A DNA stretch of 64,000 nucleotides from Poseidonocella sp. HB161398 (GTDB taxonomy: Bacteria > Pseudomonadota > Alphaproteobacteria > Rhodobacterales > Rhodobacteraceae), in contig NZ_VATA01000004.1 of NCBI RefSeq assembly GCF_005870025.1, positions 62,001 through 126,000 on the forward strand. The letters run 5' to 3'. Shown here in pieces: positions 30,703 through 39,711 of this stretch; the first letter of the stretch is position 1; every line of letters starts with the position of its first letter. Below the pieces are notes generated by a model. That model was not told the origin of the DNA. It ran no database searches and was given only the letters and a program-made list of their open reading frames with translations. The translations under genes were made by a program, and so were the position numbers.

Positions 30703-31743
30703 ATGAAGCACGAGACCGTCCAGGACTATTACGGCCAGACCCTGACGAGCAGCGCCGACCTGCAGACCGATGCCTGCTGCACCCCCGCCGAGATGCCCGA
30801 GCGGGTCAAGCGCGCGCTGGCCAATGTCCATGACGAGGTGATGGCGCGCTATTACGGCTGCGGGCTGGTGATGCCGCATCTGCTGGAAGGCGCGCGGATC
30901 CTCGACCTGGGCTGCGGGTCGGGCCGCGACGTCTATGCGCTGGCGCAGATGGCGGGGCCCGGTGGCTCGGTCGTCGGCGTCGACATGACGCAAGAACAGC
31001 TCGCCGTGGCGCGGGCGCATCAGGACTGGCACGCAGAACGCTTCGGCTTCGCCAATACCGCGTTCCACGAGGGCTATATCGAGGCACTGGACAAGCTGCC
31101 GCTGGAGCCGGGCAGCTTCGACGTCATCGTCTCGAACTGCGTGGTCAACCTGGCGACCGACAAGGCGGCGGTGCTGGCGGGGGCGCACAGGCTCCTGAAG
31201 CCCGGCGGCGAGATGTACTTCTCCGACGTCTATTCCGAGCGGCGCATCCCGCAGGCGCTGGCCGAGGACCCGGTGCTCTACGGCGAATGCCTCTCGGGGG
31301 CGCTCTACTGGAACGACTTCCTGACGCTGGCGGGCCGCGCGGGCTTCGGCGATCCGCGCATGGTGGAGAGCCGCGCGCTGGCGATCGGCAACCCGGCACT
31401 GGCAGAGAAGCTCGGACCGCACCGCTTCCTCTCGGCGACCTACCGGCTCTTCAAGCTCGATCTGGAGCCCGCCTGCGAGGATTACGGCCAGGCGGTGATC
31501 TACAAGGGCACCATCCCCGACGCGCCCCATGCCTTCGCCCTCGACGACCATCACGAGATGCAGGCGGGCAAGGTCTTCCCGGTCTGCGGCAACACATGGA
31601 AGATGCTGGCCGAGACGCGCTTCGCCCCGCATTTCGACTTCATCGGCGATTTCTCGACGCATTACGGCATCTTCGAGGGCTGCGGCGGCATGAGCCCGTT
31701 CAACGCGCTCGACGGCGCCCCGGCCGCGGCGGCCTGCTGCTGA
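30703..31743 (+). CDS. arsM: Arsenite S-adenosylmethionine methyltransferase
   Basis: A 346-residue ArsM-type enzyme that methylates As(III) to volatile or less reactive products. The SAM motif LDLGCGSGRD is at 67-76. Cysteines that match the four of characterised ArsM by spacing are Cys25 (or 26), Cys53, Cys146 (SNCVVNL) and Cys196 (GECLSGALYW); the 28- and 50-residue intervals agree. The C-terminal part is the usual ArsM extension (VFPVCGNTWKMLAETRFAPHF and GGMSPF) and the protein ends in Cys-Cys. GAGGAGG precedes the ATG at 30703. No arsR or ars pump gene is adjacent. It sits between a flavin reductase and a LysE-type exporter. Confidence 0.93.
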   Translation: MKHETVQDYYGQTLTSSADLQTDACCTPAEMPERVKRALANVHDEVMARYYGCGLVMPHLLEGARILDLGCGSGRDVYALAQMAGPGGSVVGVDMTQEQLAVARAHQDWHAERFGFANTAFHEGYIEALDKLPLEPGSFDVIVSNCVVNLATDKAAVLAGAHRLLKPGGEMYFSDVYSERRIPQALAEDPVLYGECLSGALYWNDFLTLAGRAGFGDPRMVESRALAIGNPALAEKLGPHRFLSATYRLFKLDLEPACEDYGQAVIYKGTIPDAPHAFALDDHHEMQAGKVFPVCGNTWKMLAETRFAPHFDFIGDFSTHYGIFEGCGGMSPFNALDGAPAAAACC

Positions 31744-31801
31744 GGCTTGCGCCCGCGCGCCTGGCGGCGCAGGGTTCCGCCACATCGAGGAGGAGCCCGC
31801 C

Positions 31802-32443
31802 ATGGAGGCCATCGCCCCCTATCTGACCTATGCCGCCGCCCTGGGCATCGCCGCGGCCATCCCCGGCCCCGGCATCGCCGCGCTGGTCGGCCAGTCGCTG
31901 GGCGGCAGCCTGCGCGGCGCACTGCTGTTCCTGGCGGGGCTCGCGATCGGCGACATCGTCTTCCTGACCGTCGCGGTGGCCGGGCTTGCCGCGCTGGCGC
32001 AGACCTTCGCCGCCGCCTTCGCGGTGCTGAAGGTCGCCGGCGCGCTCTACCTGCTCTATCTCGGCTGGGTGTTCTGGACCGCGCGCGGCGGCATCGGCGC
32101 GCCCGACGCGCGGCCGCGCCGCAGCGGGCTGCGCAGCGTGATGGCCGGGCTGGCGGTGACGCTGGGCAATCCCAAGACGGTGGTCTTCTACCTGGCGATC
32201 CTGCCCGGGGTGATGGATCTCGACGCGGTCGGGCCCGGCATGTGGGCGACGCTGGCGCTGCTGACGGTCGTCGTGCTCTTCGCGGTGCTCACGCCCTATG
32301 CGCTGCTCTCGTCGCGGGCGCGGCGGATGATGGCGAGCCCGCGCGCGCTGCGGCGGCTGAACCGCGCGGCGGGCGGGATCATCGGCGCGGCCGGCGCGGC
32401 GCTGATCGGCCAGGCCGCCAGCGCCGCGCTCCGCCGCGCCTGA
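31802..32443 (+). CDS. LysE/RhtB family exporter
   Basis: A 213-residue inner-membrane protein with about six hydrophobic segments. It has the family opening AAALGIAAAIPGPGIAALVGQSL and the central LKVAGALYLLYLGWVFWTA and LAVTLGNPKTVVFYLAILPGV. LysE/RhtB proteins export amino acids or related small molecules. GAGGAGG-like sequence precedes the ATG at 31802, 58 bases after arsM, so it may belong to the same transcript. A role in exporting methylated arsenic is conceivable but not supported by motifs. It converges on the GST gene with four bases between stops. Confidence 0.88.
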   Translation: MEAIAPYLTYAAALGIAAAIPGPGIAALVGQSLGGSLRGALLFLAGLAIGDIVFLTVAVAGLAALAQTFAAAFAVLKVAGALYLLYLGWVFWTARGGIGAPDARPRRSGLRSVMAGLAVTLGNPKTVVFYLAILPGVMDLDAVGPGMWATLALLTVVVLFAVLTPYALLSSRARRMMASPRALRRLNRAAGGIIGAAGAALIGQAASAALRRA

Positions 32444-32447
32444 GCGC

Positions 32448-33065
32448 TTAGGTCAGGGGCGTCATCACCGCCTTGCGATAGGCCGGGCGCTCCGTCAGGC
32501 GGCGGTACCAGTCCTCGAGCGCAGGCTGCGCCGGACGCTCGATCGGCAGGTTGAACCAGGCATAGGCAATGCAGCCCAGCGGGATGTCGCCCGGGCCGAA
32601 TTCCGCCCCCGAAAGCCAGGGCTCGCGTGCCAGCGCGGCATCGGCCATGCCCATCAGCTCGGCGCAGCGCTGCCGCCCGGTCTCGACCGCCGCCATGTCG
32701 CGCGCCTCGGGCGCCGTGCGCACCAGGTTCCAGAACACGTCCCGGAAGGGCGCGCCGAAAGACAGCGACGTCCAGTCCATCCACTTGTCGCCCTTGGCCC
32801 AGAGCTTCGGATCGGCGGGCGCGAAGGGCTCGGTGCCGTAGGCGCGCGCCAGGTAGCGGACGATGGCATTCGATTCCCAGAGCACCAGGTCGCCATCCTC
32901 GAGGCAGGGCACCAGCCCGTTCGGGTTCAGCGCCCGGTAGTCCGGCGAGGCGACGACGCCGAAGGCGCCCCCGGCCGGGACATGCTCGTAATCCAGCCCC
33001 AGCTCTTCTGCGCACCAAAGCGCCTTGCGCACATTGGTCGAATTCTCGCGGCCCCAGATCTTCAT
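32448..33065 (-). CDS. Glutathione S-transferase family protein
   Basis: A 205-residue cytosolic GST. The N-terminal thioredoxin-like domain shows KIWGRENSTNVRKALWCAEELGLDYEH, where a Ser or Cys activates glutathione. NPNGLVPCLEDGDLVLWESNAIVRYLAR follows, containing the cis-Pro and the ES dipeptide that binds the gamma-glutamyl group. The all-helical C-terminal domain follows (PWLSGAEFGPGDIPLGCIAYAWFN). It resembles the uncharacterised GSTs common in proteobacteria. It stands alone and is divergent from mtnP. Confidence 0.91.
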   Translation of the reverse strand: MKIWGRENSTNVRKALWCAEELGLDYEHVPAGGAFGVVASPDYRALNPNGLVPCLEDGDLVLWESNAIVRYLARAYGTEPFAPADPKLWAKGDKWMDWTSLSFGAPFRDVFWNLVRTAPEARDMAAVETGRQRCAELMGMADAALAREPWLSGAEFGPGDIPLGCIAYAWFNLPIERPAQPALEDWYRRLTERPAYRKAVMTPLT

Positions 33066-33231
33066 GACTGGCCCTTTCCTTGATGGTCCGCCCCCGGCTT
33101 AGCGCCCTTCGCGCGCGGCGCAAACCCCCGGCCTGCGTCAGTTTACGCGGCCCGCCTGCGGTCGCGGGACTTGAGCGGCGCGCAGGGCTCTGCCACCCAT
33201 GGCGGGGCAAGGACCAAGCGAGGGCAAGCAT

Positions 33232-34110
<879 letters not shown>

Positions 34111-34134
34111 TCCCGGCGCCGAAGGAGCCCCGCC

Positions 34135-34665
34135 ATGGACGATCTGAAGGCCTATATCCGCACCATCCCGGACTTCCCGCATGAGGGGATCCTGTTCCGC
34201 GACGTGACCACGCTCTTCGCCCATCCCGCCGGGTTCCGCATGGCGGTCGACCGGCTGCTGGCGCCCTATGCCGGGGCGCGGATCGACGTGGTGGTGGGGC
34301 TCGAGGCGCGCGGCTTCATCCTCGGCGGGGCGGTGGCGCACCAGCTCTCCTGCGGCTTCGTGCCGGTGCGCAAGCAGGGCAAGCTGCCCGCGGCGACCTA
34401 TCTGCAGGACTACGCGCTGGAATACGGCACGGCGACGGTGGAGATCCACACGGACGCGATCCAGCCGGGGCAGACCGTGCTGATCGTCGACGACCTGCTG
34501 GCCACCGGCGGCACGGCCGAGGCCGGGATCAAGCTGGTCGAGCGGCTGGGCGGGCAGATCGCCGGCTGCGCCTTCGTCGTCGACCTCCCCGATCTGGGCG
34601 GGCGCAAGCGGCTCGAGGCGCTCGGCATGGAGGTCCACGCGCTGGTGGCCTTCGACGGGCTCTGA
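34135..34665 (+). CDS. apt: Adenine phosphoribosyltransferase
   Basis: Apt joins adenine to PRPP to give AMP. The 176-residue protein has the type I PRTase PRPP loop [17 protein letters not shown], the N-terminal [18 protein letters not shown] and [19 protein letters not shown], both typical of Apt. [26 protein letters not shown] follows. It lies 24 bases downstream of mtnP in an adenine-salvage operon. A gene-free, repeat-bearing stretch follows its stop. Confidence 0.96.
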   Translation: MDDLKAYIRTIPDFPHEGILFRDVTTLFAHPAGFRMAVDRLLAPYAGARIDVVVGLEARGFILGGAVAHQLSCGFVPVRKQGKLPAATYLQDYALEYGTATVEIHTDAIQPGQTVLIVDDLLATGGTAEAGIKLVERLGGQIAGCAFVVDLPDLGGRKRLEALGMEVHALVAFDGL

Positions 34666-35280
34666 CGCCCCCTCCCGGCGCCGCCGCGTCCACAGCACCG
34701 GCGCTCGGTCAAGGCGATTGCCGCCAAGTATTTGCCCCGCCGCGGACTCCTCCTCCCGAGGCGCGACCGTGGCGCTTGCCCTTCTCTGCGATCCTGCCCC
34801 GCACGAATGCATGGCCTGCCTCGGTGAACCGCGTCAGGGTGCTGCGTGCCGGGACAGCCGCGATCCCCGTTCCGGTCCACGGGCCGACGACGCAGGTGGC
34901 ATCACCGCCTGCCGGAACGCCACCACCCTGTCCCGCCCCGAACAGGAACGCGATCGGCTAGCGTCCAGACCGGCGCGGCTATGGCCGCTACGGCTGGCCA
35001 CGTCGAGGCTGCCCGCGCCGGCATGATCGTGCAGCCGGGTCGCAACAACCGGAAAATCTCCTTGGCAGAGCGATCGGCCGCATTCGCATCGCCGATCACC
35101 GCCGCGGCTGGCGCACCCCCGCGGGACGGCTAGGGCAGAAAAAGACCCAAAGGATACCGTAACCTCCTGGCGGAGCGGGCAATCGCACTCCCGCAGGCAA
35201 TGTCTGCCGATCCGTTTTGCGGGACGTGTCTTCGCGTCCGAGCCTCGCAGAGCCCGACCGGCAGCTTCTCTTCCGGCAGC
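34666..35280. other. Gene-free stretch after apt
   Basis: About 600 bases with no frame that resembles a known protein. Its last 150 bases may contain a further, strongly worn unit of the tandem repeat that follows. No promoter, RNA or insertion-sequence end is recognisable. Confidence 0.55.
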
Positions 35281-35850
35281 GTGATCCGGCAGATCGTCCG
35301 CACTTTCCGGGAAACGGCAGCACGGAGCCCCGCCATTGAGCCCGCGCCAAGCCTGCGGGCGGAACGCGCCGGCCCCGCCCGGGGACTGGCACAGCTCGGG
35401 AATTCCCGCGCAATGACTGACCTGACGCAAGCCTCTGATCCGGCGGACCGCCAGCTGACATGGGGAGAGCGGCACCAAGGCCCGGCCGCGCGGCAGCGGC
35501 GTGCCTGCGGGCGGAGCGGGCAGCGGACCAGTCCGGACGCTGGTGCAGTTCGACAGCGTCGGCGCAGGGAAAAGCATCTGACCGAGCGGAGTGCCCGAAT
35601 GCGCCGCGAGAAGGCAGAACGAAGCTGCGCCGTCGAACCCGCAGCATGCCGCCGGCGGCGCGGAGCGGCACCGCCCGGAGACGGGCTCAACTCGACAGCT
35701 CCGGCACAGGGACTGACCGGAAGAGAGCCCCTGATCCGGCGCAGTCACCGCACATGCCGCGAGACGGCCGCACGGCGGCGTGCCCGCGGACGGAGCGCGG
35801 CGGCGCCGTCCGGAGAGGGGCTCAGCTCGAGAGCTCCGGCGAAGGGCCGT
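35281..35850. repeat. Degenerate tandem repeat, unit about 150 bp, four copies
   Basis: Units begin at about 35282, 35436, 35579 and 35732, marked by TGATCCGGC or a variant. Each then contains a block like GCCTGCGGGCGGAGCG followed by CCCGGAGACGGGCTCAACTCGA and AGCTCCGGC. The blocks start at about 35351, 35502, 35648 and 35780. Copies are clearly related but have many substitutions and small indels. The last unit runs into the 3' end of the minus-strand gene at 35822. The third unit contains its own version of that gene's final codons (Pro-Glu-Leu-Ser-Ser-stop) on the minus strand. This points to old tandem duplication of the gene's downstream flank. Confidence 0.65.
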
Positions 35851-36568
35851 CGTCGTCGTCGCGTTCGAGCACGAGGCCCAGCCAGCCGCGCAGCACCACG
35901 TCCCAGGGCAGCGGCGCGGCCGCCGGACAGGACTGCATCTGCACCGTCTCGATCGCGTCGGTCTTCTCGCGGCCGTATTTCTCGAAGATCGAGGGCGGCA
36001 GCCAGATCTGGTCGCCGTCGAAGCTGAAGGCGGCGAAGGTCTGGTCGGTGCTGCGCCGCAGCGTCATCCGCACCCGGCAGATCTTGGCGCGCTGGCCGGC
36101 CTGCGCCACCATCCGCTGCTCGCAGCTTTCCGGCAGCGCCTTGGTGGCGCCGGTCTCCAGCCGGATGAACTCGCCCTTGAAGCGGATCTCGGTCGGGAAG
36201 CTGCCCTCGACATCCGGGATGCCGGGCAGGTTCTTCTCCAGCACCCAGTCCATGATCGGAATGGCCGCCGCGAGGAAGTTGTAGAAGTCGCGGTTCTCAT
36301 CGGAATGGCGGACCTTGTCGGGGTCGAGCTCGCTCGAGCAGAGATATTCGTAGCGCTGCCCGTCGGCGGAGATCGCGTAGATCGCCCCGCCTTCGAGCTG
36401 CGGCACCGGCAGCGGCTTGCCCAGCCCGTAGAACCGCGCGACATCCTCGGTGCGGACCATCGAGAGCACGGCGATCATGTAGAAGGCGACCGCGGCAAGC
36501 GCGAGACCGCCGAGAATGCGCAGCACCCATTGCAGGGCCAGCGCGCCGGGGGTTTTCCGATCGGCCAT
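35822..36568 (-). CDS. Hypothetical single-pass membrane protein
   Basis: I do not recognise this 248-residue protein. A short basic N terminus (MADRKTPGALALQ) precedes one hydrophobic segment at about residues 14-38, so it is probably anchored in the inner membrane with a periplasmic domain. That domain has four cysteines (YLCSSELD, ESCEQR, KICRVR, QSCPAA), and acidic residues precede its PELSS end. The start at 36568 has GAGGTGAGG upstream. It lies 10 bases downstream of a 40-residue Cys-rich secreted peptide on the same strand, so they form an operon. Its 3' end coincides with the last unit of a degenerate tandem repeat. Confidence 0.75.
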   Translation of the reverse strand: MADRKTPGALALQWVLRILGGLALAAVAFYMIAVLSMVRTEDVARFYGLGKPLPVPQLEGGAIYAISADGQRYEYLCSSELDPDKVRHSDENRDFYNFLAAAIPIMDWVLEKNLPGIPDVEGSFPTEIRFKGEFIRLETGATKALPESCEQRMVAQAGQRAKICRVRMTLRRSTDQTFAAFSFDGDQIWLPPSIFEKYGREKTDAIETVQMQSCPAAAPLPWDVVLRGWLGLVLERDDDDGPSPELSS

Positions 36569-36578
36569 CTGCCTCACC

Positions 36579-36701
36579 TCATTTCGGGCAGCAGACATTG
36601 CCGCAGGGCGTGTGGGTGGACGGGCATTCCACCTCGGCGCGTCCGGGCGCGGGCGTCGCAAGGGCCGCGGCGAGCGCGAGGAACAGAACAGGCAGTTTCA
36701 T
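36579..36701 (-). CDS. Small Cys-rich secreted peptide (40 residues)
   Basis: A short frame from the ATG at 36701 encodes 40 residues: a clear signal peptide (MKLPVLFLALAAALATPAPG, then RAE) followed by a 17-residue mature part with four cysteines (VECPSTHTPCGNVCCPK). Four Cys in 16 residues suggests disulfides or metal binding in the periplasm; this is inference. Its stop is 10 bases before the start of the membrane-protein gene, and GGGGGGA lies upstream as a possible ribosome site. The coherent signal peptide and spacing argue that it is real, though no family match is known to me. Confidence 0.6.
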   Translation of the reverse strand: MKLPVLFLALAAALATPAPGRAEVECPSTHTPCGNVCCPK

Positions 36702-36816
36702 GGCAGGATCCCCCCTTCAGGGCTCCGGTATCCGCCTGCAACTGCCTCGCTACGTTCTGCTTTTCGTAAAGGGAACCGTAACGGAAACTATCTGGTAAGT
36801 CCAGTTTGCCCCACCT

Positions 36817-38235
36817 TCAGGACGCCCGCAGCACCGCCCCCGGATTCATGATCCCCGCCGGATCGAGCGCCGCCTTGATCGCCCGCATCGCCGCCAGCTT
36901 GGCCGGGTCGCCATAGCGTTCGAGGTCCTCGACCTTGAAGCGGCCGATGCCGTGCTCGGCGCTGAAGGAGCCGCCATAGGCATGGACCAGGTCGTGGATC
37001 GCGGTCTTCACCGCCCCGCGCAGATCCTCGTACTCGGCGCGGCTGCGGCCGGCGCCCGGGAAGACGTTGTAATGCAGGTTGCCGTCGCCCAGATGGCCAA
37101 AGCAGTTGAGCCGCATCGAGCCGTCGCCGAGCGTCGCGATCAGCGCGCGGCCCTCCTCGATGAAATCGGGGATGCGCGAGATCGGGACCGAAATGTCGTG
37201 CGAGGAGACCGAGCCGACCCGGCGGTTGCCCTCCGGGATATGCTCTCGCACCGACCAGAATTCCTGCCGCTGCGCCTCTGAGGCGGCGATGACGCCGTCG
37301 CTGACCCAGCCCGCCTCGGCCGCGGTGGCAAAGAGCGTCTCCAGCTGCGCGGTGCCGTCGATCCCCGCCGCCAGGCCGAGATCGACCAGCACCATCCAGT
37401 CGGGCGCGGGGTCGAAGGGGCGGCGGATGTCGGGCAGATGCTCGGCGAGGAAGGCCAGCCCCTGCCCCGAGATCAGCTCGAAGGCCGAGACCTGCTCGGC
37501 CAGCTGCGCCCGCGCGGCCTCGAGGAGCTTCAGCGCGGCGGCCGGGCTCTCGACCACGAAGACCGCCGTCGCGTGGCTGGCGGGCTGCGGAAAGAGCTTC
37601 AGCGTCGCCGCGGTGATGATGCCCAGCGTGCCCTCGGCGCCGATCAGCAGGTTGCGCAGATCGTAGCCGGTATTGTCCTTGTAGAGCCGCTTCAGCCCGT
37701 GGAAGACCGAGCCGTCGGGCAGCACCGCCTCGATCCCGAGGCAGAGATCGCGGGCATTGCCGTAGCGCAGCACGTTGACGCCGCCGGCATTGACCGAGAG
37801 CAGCCCGCCGATCCGCGCCGAGCCCTGCGAGGCCAGGCTGAGCGGAAAGAGCATGCCGGCCGCCTCGGCCGCTTCCTGCACCGATTGCAGGATGGCACCG
37901 GCCTCGACGGTGATCAGCGCCTCTTCGGGATGGATGTCGCGGATCGCGGTCATCCGCTCGAGCGAAACCAGAAGCGGCGCGCGCCCCTCGGGCGCCACCT
38001 GCCCCGAGACCAGCCCGGTGCCGCCGCCATAGGGCACGAGCGGCAGGCCGGTCGCGGCGGCATGGGCGACGATCCGCGCCACCTCGTCCGTGCTCCGCGG
38101 CCGCGCGAGGCCCAGGGCCTGCCCGCGGAAGCGGCCGCGCGGTTCCTCCAGATAGGCCGCGGGGGCCGGGACCAGGTCGATGCCCGGAAGGGCGGCGGAA
38201 AGCGAAGCGAGGTCGTCGAGCGTGTCAGTCGTCAT
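36817..38235 (-). CDS. FAD-linked 2-hydroxyacid dehydrogenase (GlcD/D-2-hydroxyglutarate type)
   Basis: A 472-residue flavoprotein of the VAO/GlcD family, oxidising D-lactate, glycolate or D-2-hydroxyglutarate. The PCMH FAD-binding domain shows LPLVPYGGGTGLVSGQ, ITVEAGAILQSVQEAAEAAG and LASQGSARIGGLLSVNAGG. The C-terminal FAD-oxidase domain has CFGHLGDGNLHYNVF and FSAEHGIGRFK with conserved metal and substrate residues, ending NPGAVLRAS. The length and histidine motifs suit a D-2-hydroxyglutarate or D-lactate dehydrogenase; the substrate cannot be fixed. Its start overlaps the stop of the upstream MBL-fold gene by 11 bases. Confidence 0.9.
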   Translation of the reverse strand: MTTDTLDDLASLSAALPGIDLVPAPAAYLEEPRGRFRGQALGLARPRSTDEVARIVAHAAATGLPLVPYGGGTGLVSGQVAPEGRAPLLVSLERMTAIRDIHPEEALITVEAGAILQSVQEAAEAAGMLFPLSLASQGSARIGGLLSVNAGGVNVLRYGNARDLCLGIEAVLPDGSVFHGLKRLYKDNTGYDLRNLLIGAEGTLGIITAATLKLFPQPASHATAVFVVESPAAALKLLEAARAQLAEQVSAFELISGQGLAFLAEHLPDIRRPFDPAPDWMVLVDLGLAAGIDGTAQLETLFATAAEAGWVSDGVIAASEAQRQEFWSVREHIPEGNRRVGSVSSHDISVPISRIPDFIEEGRALIATLGDGSMRLNCFGHLGDGNLHYNVFPGAGRSRAEYEDLRGAVKTAIHDLVHAYGGSFSAEHGIGRFKVEDLERYGDPAKLAAMRAIKAALDPAGIMNPGAVLRAS

Positions 38236-39046
38236 ATCGGATCAGGCGCGGTTCCAGTACCACCACGGTCGGCCGCGGCGGCAGCGTGTTGAGTGACACC
38301 TGCATAAAGCTTTCCGTCCGCCGGTCCACCGCGAACTGGTCCGCGACGCCTGCCAGGAAGACCTCCAGCGAGCGGCCGTTGAACCAGTGCATCGGCAGCA
38401 CGACCGAGGATTTCAGCCGCTCCACCACCTGGATCATCGAGGGCAGATCCAGCGTCATGCCGCCATCGACCGGCACCATCACCACGTCGAGCCGCCCCAG
38501 CGCCGCGAATTGCGCATCGGTCGGGACATGGTGCAGATGCCCCAGATGGCCGATGCAGAGCCCCTCGGTCTCGAAGACGAAGATCGAATTGCCATTGGCC
38601 TCGGTGCCGCCATAGCCGCGGATATCCGTCGAGACCGAGCGCACCAGCAGGTTGCCGAGCTGCAGGTAGTGATCCGCCGGGCTGCCATCCCGGGTCCAGC
38701 CGGGCAGCACATGCGGGATGCGCGGATCGGGATTGGCGGTCCAGTGGCTGGAATGGCCCTTGTTCATCGTCGCGACCTCGGGAACGAAGCCCGCATCGCC
38801 GAGATAGCCCGCGTAGTCGGTGACGATCGTGTGCCCCTCGGTGTCGCGGATGGCGAACATCGAATGGTCGATATAGCCGATCTGGACGGTGTACTCGGGC
38901 AGCGGGTCGGCCAGGCTGGCGGGCAGGACGCGGATCCCCGGCACGTTCTCGACCAGCGAGATGCAGTGGCTCGGGCGCCAATCCGCATCCTGGGCAAGGA
39001 CGGGCGCGGCGGACAGGCAGGCTAGGACAGCGGCGAGAATGCGCAT
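38225..39046 (-). CDS. Exported metallo-beta-lactamase-fold (UlaG-like) protein
   Basis: A 273-residue protein with a signal peptide at about residues 1-18 (MRILAAVLACLSAAPVLA). The fold is suggested by IDHSMFAIRDTEGHTIVTDYAG, the degenerate metal motif NKGHSSHW in place of the usual HxHxDH, and the later LGHLHHVPTDAQFAALGRLDVVMVPVDGG and VVLPMHWFN, which resemble UlaG and related lactonase-like hydrolases. The loss of the motif Asp may weaken one metal site. It is translationally coupled (11-base overlap) to the FAD dehydrogenase downstream. A lactone-hydrolysing partner for a hydroxyacid dehydrogenase would be a sensible guess, nothing more. Confidence 0.8.
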   Translation of the reverse strand: MRILAAVLACLSAAPVLAQDADWRPSHCISLVENVPGIRVLPASLADPLPEYTVQIGYIDHSMFAIRDTEGHTIVTDYAGYLGDAGFVPEVATMNKGHSSHWTANPDPRIPHVLPGWTRDGSPADHYLQLGNLLVRSVSTDIRGYGGTEANGNSIFVFETEGLCIGHLGHLHHVPTDAQFAALGRLDVVMVPVDGGMTLDLPSMIQVVERLKSSVVLPMHWFNGRSLEVFLAGVADQFAVDRRTESFMQVSLNTLPPRPTVVVLEPRLIRYDD

Positions 39047-39109
39047 TGCGGAACCTCCGTTTCGCCGGAGGGTAACGCGGCCGTGACGGCATCCCCTGTC
39101 ACTTTCGCG

Positions 39110-39700
39110 TCAGACGGCGCCGATCTCGGTCCGGCCGCGGCGATCGCTGCGCAGATTGGCATAGAGCACGTGATTGCGCCAGCGGCCGTTGATCTGCAGG
39201 TAGCTCTGGGCGACGCCCTCGTACTTGAAGCCGCAGGATTCCAGAAGCCCGCGCGAGGCGGCGTTCTCGGGCAGGCAGGCGGCCTGCAAGCGGCTGAGAT
39301 CGAGCACCTGGAAGCTGTGATGCACCAGCGCCTGGATCGCCTCGCGCATGTAGCCGTGCCGGGCGTAGCGCTCGCCGATCCAGTAGCCGATCGTGCCGTC
39401 CTGCGCCGGGCCGCGGCGGATATTGTCCAGCGTGATCGCCCCGAGCAGCGCCTCGTCCTCCTGGCGGACCAGGAAGAGCGGCACGCCGGTGCCGTTGGAG
39501 ATCACCCGCTGCGCCCAGTAGACCCGGCTGGTGAAGGCCTTCCGCGTCAGGTGGTCCGAGGCCCAGGTGGGCTCCCAGGGGACGAGGAAGGCCTGGCTTT
39601 CGCGCCGAAGCGCCGTCCAGTCGTTGAAATCCGAATGCTGCGGCGGCCTGAGCAGCAGTCTTTCGGACAGGAGCCGGACCCGGCGCTTTCGTGCGATCAT
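39110..39700 (-). CDS. rimJ: Ribosomal-protein-alanine N-acetyltransferase-like protein (RimJ type)
   Basis: A 196-residue GNAT matching the RimJ group: VRLLSERLLLRPPQHSDFNDWTALRRES at the N terminus, SRVYWAQRVISNGTGVPLFLV and GAITLDNIRRGPAQDGTIGYWIGERYARHGYMREAIQALVHHSF in the core, then PENAASRGLLESCGFKYEGVAQSYLQINGRWRNHVLYA. The last block is diagnostic. In E. coli RimJ acetylates ribosomal protein S5. It lies 11 bases after the M16 peptidase gene in the run coxC-SURF1-thrC-M16-rimJ. Confidence 0.9.
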   Translation of the reverse strand: MIARKRRVRLLSERLLLRPPQHSDFNDWTALRRESQAFLVPWEPTWASDHLTRKAFTSRVYWAQRVISNGTGVPLFLVRQEDEALLGAITLDNIRRGPAQDGTIGYWIGERYARHGYMREAIQALVHHSFQVLDLSRLQAACLPENAASRGLLESCGFKYEGVAQSYLQINGRWRNHVLYANLRSDRRGRTEIGAV

Positions 39701-39711
39701 CGATGGAGACC

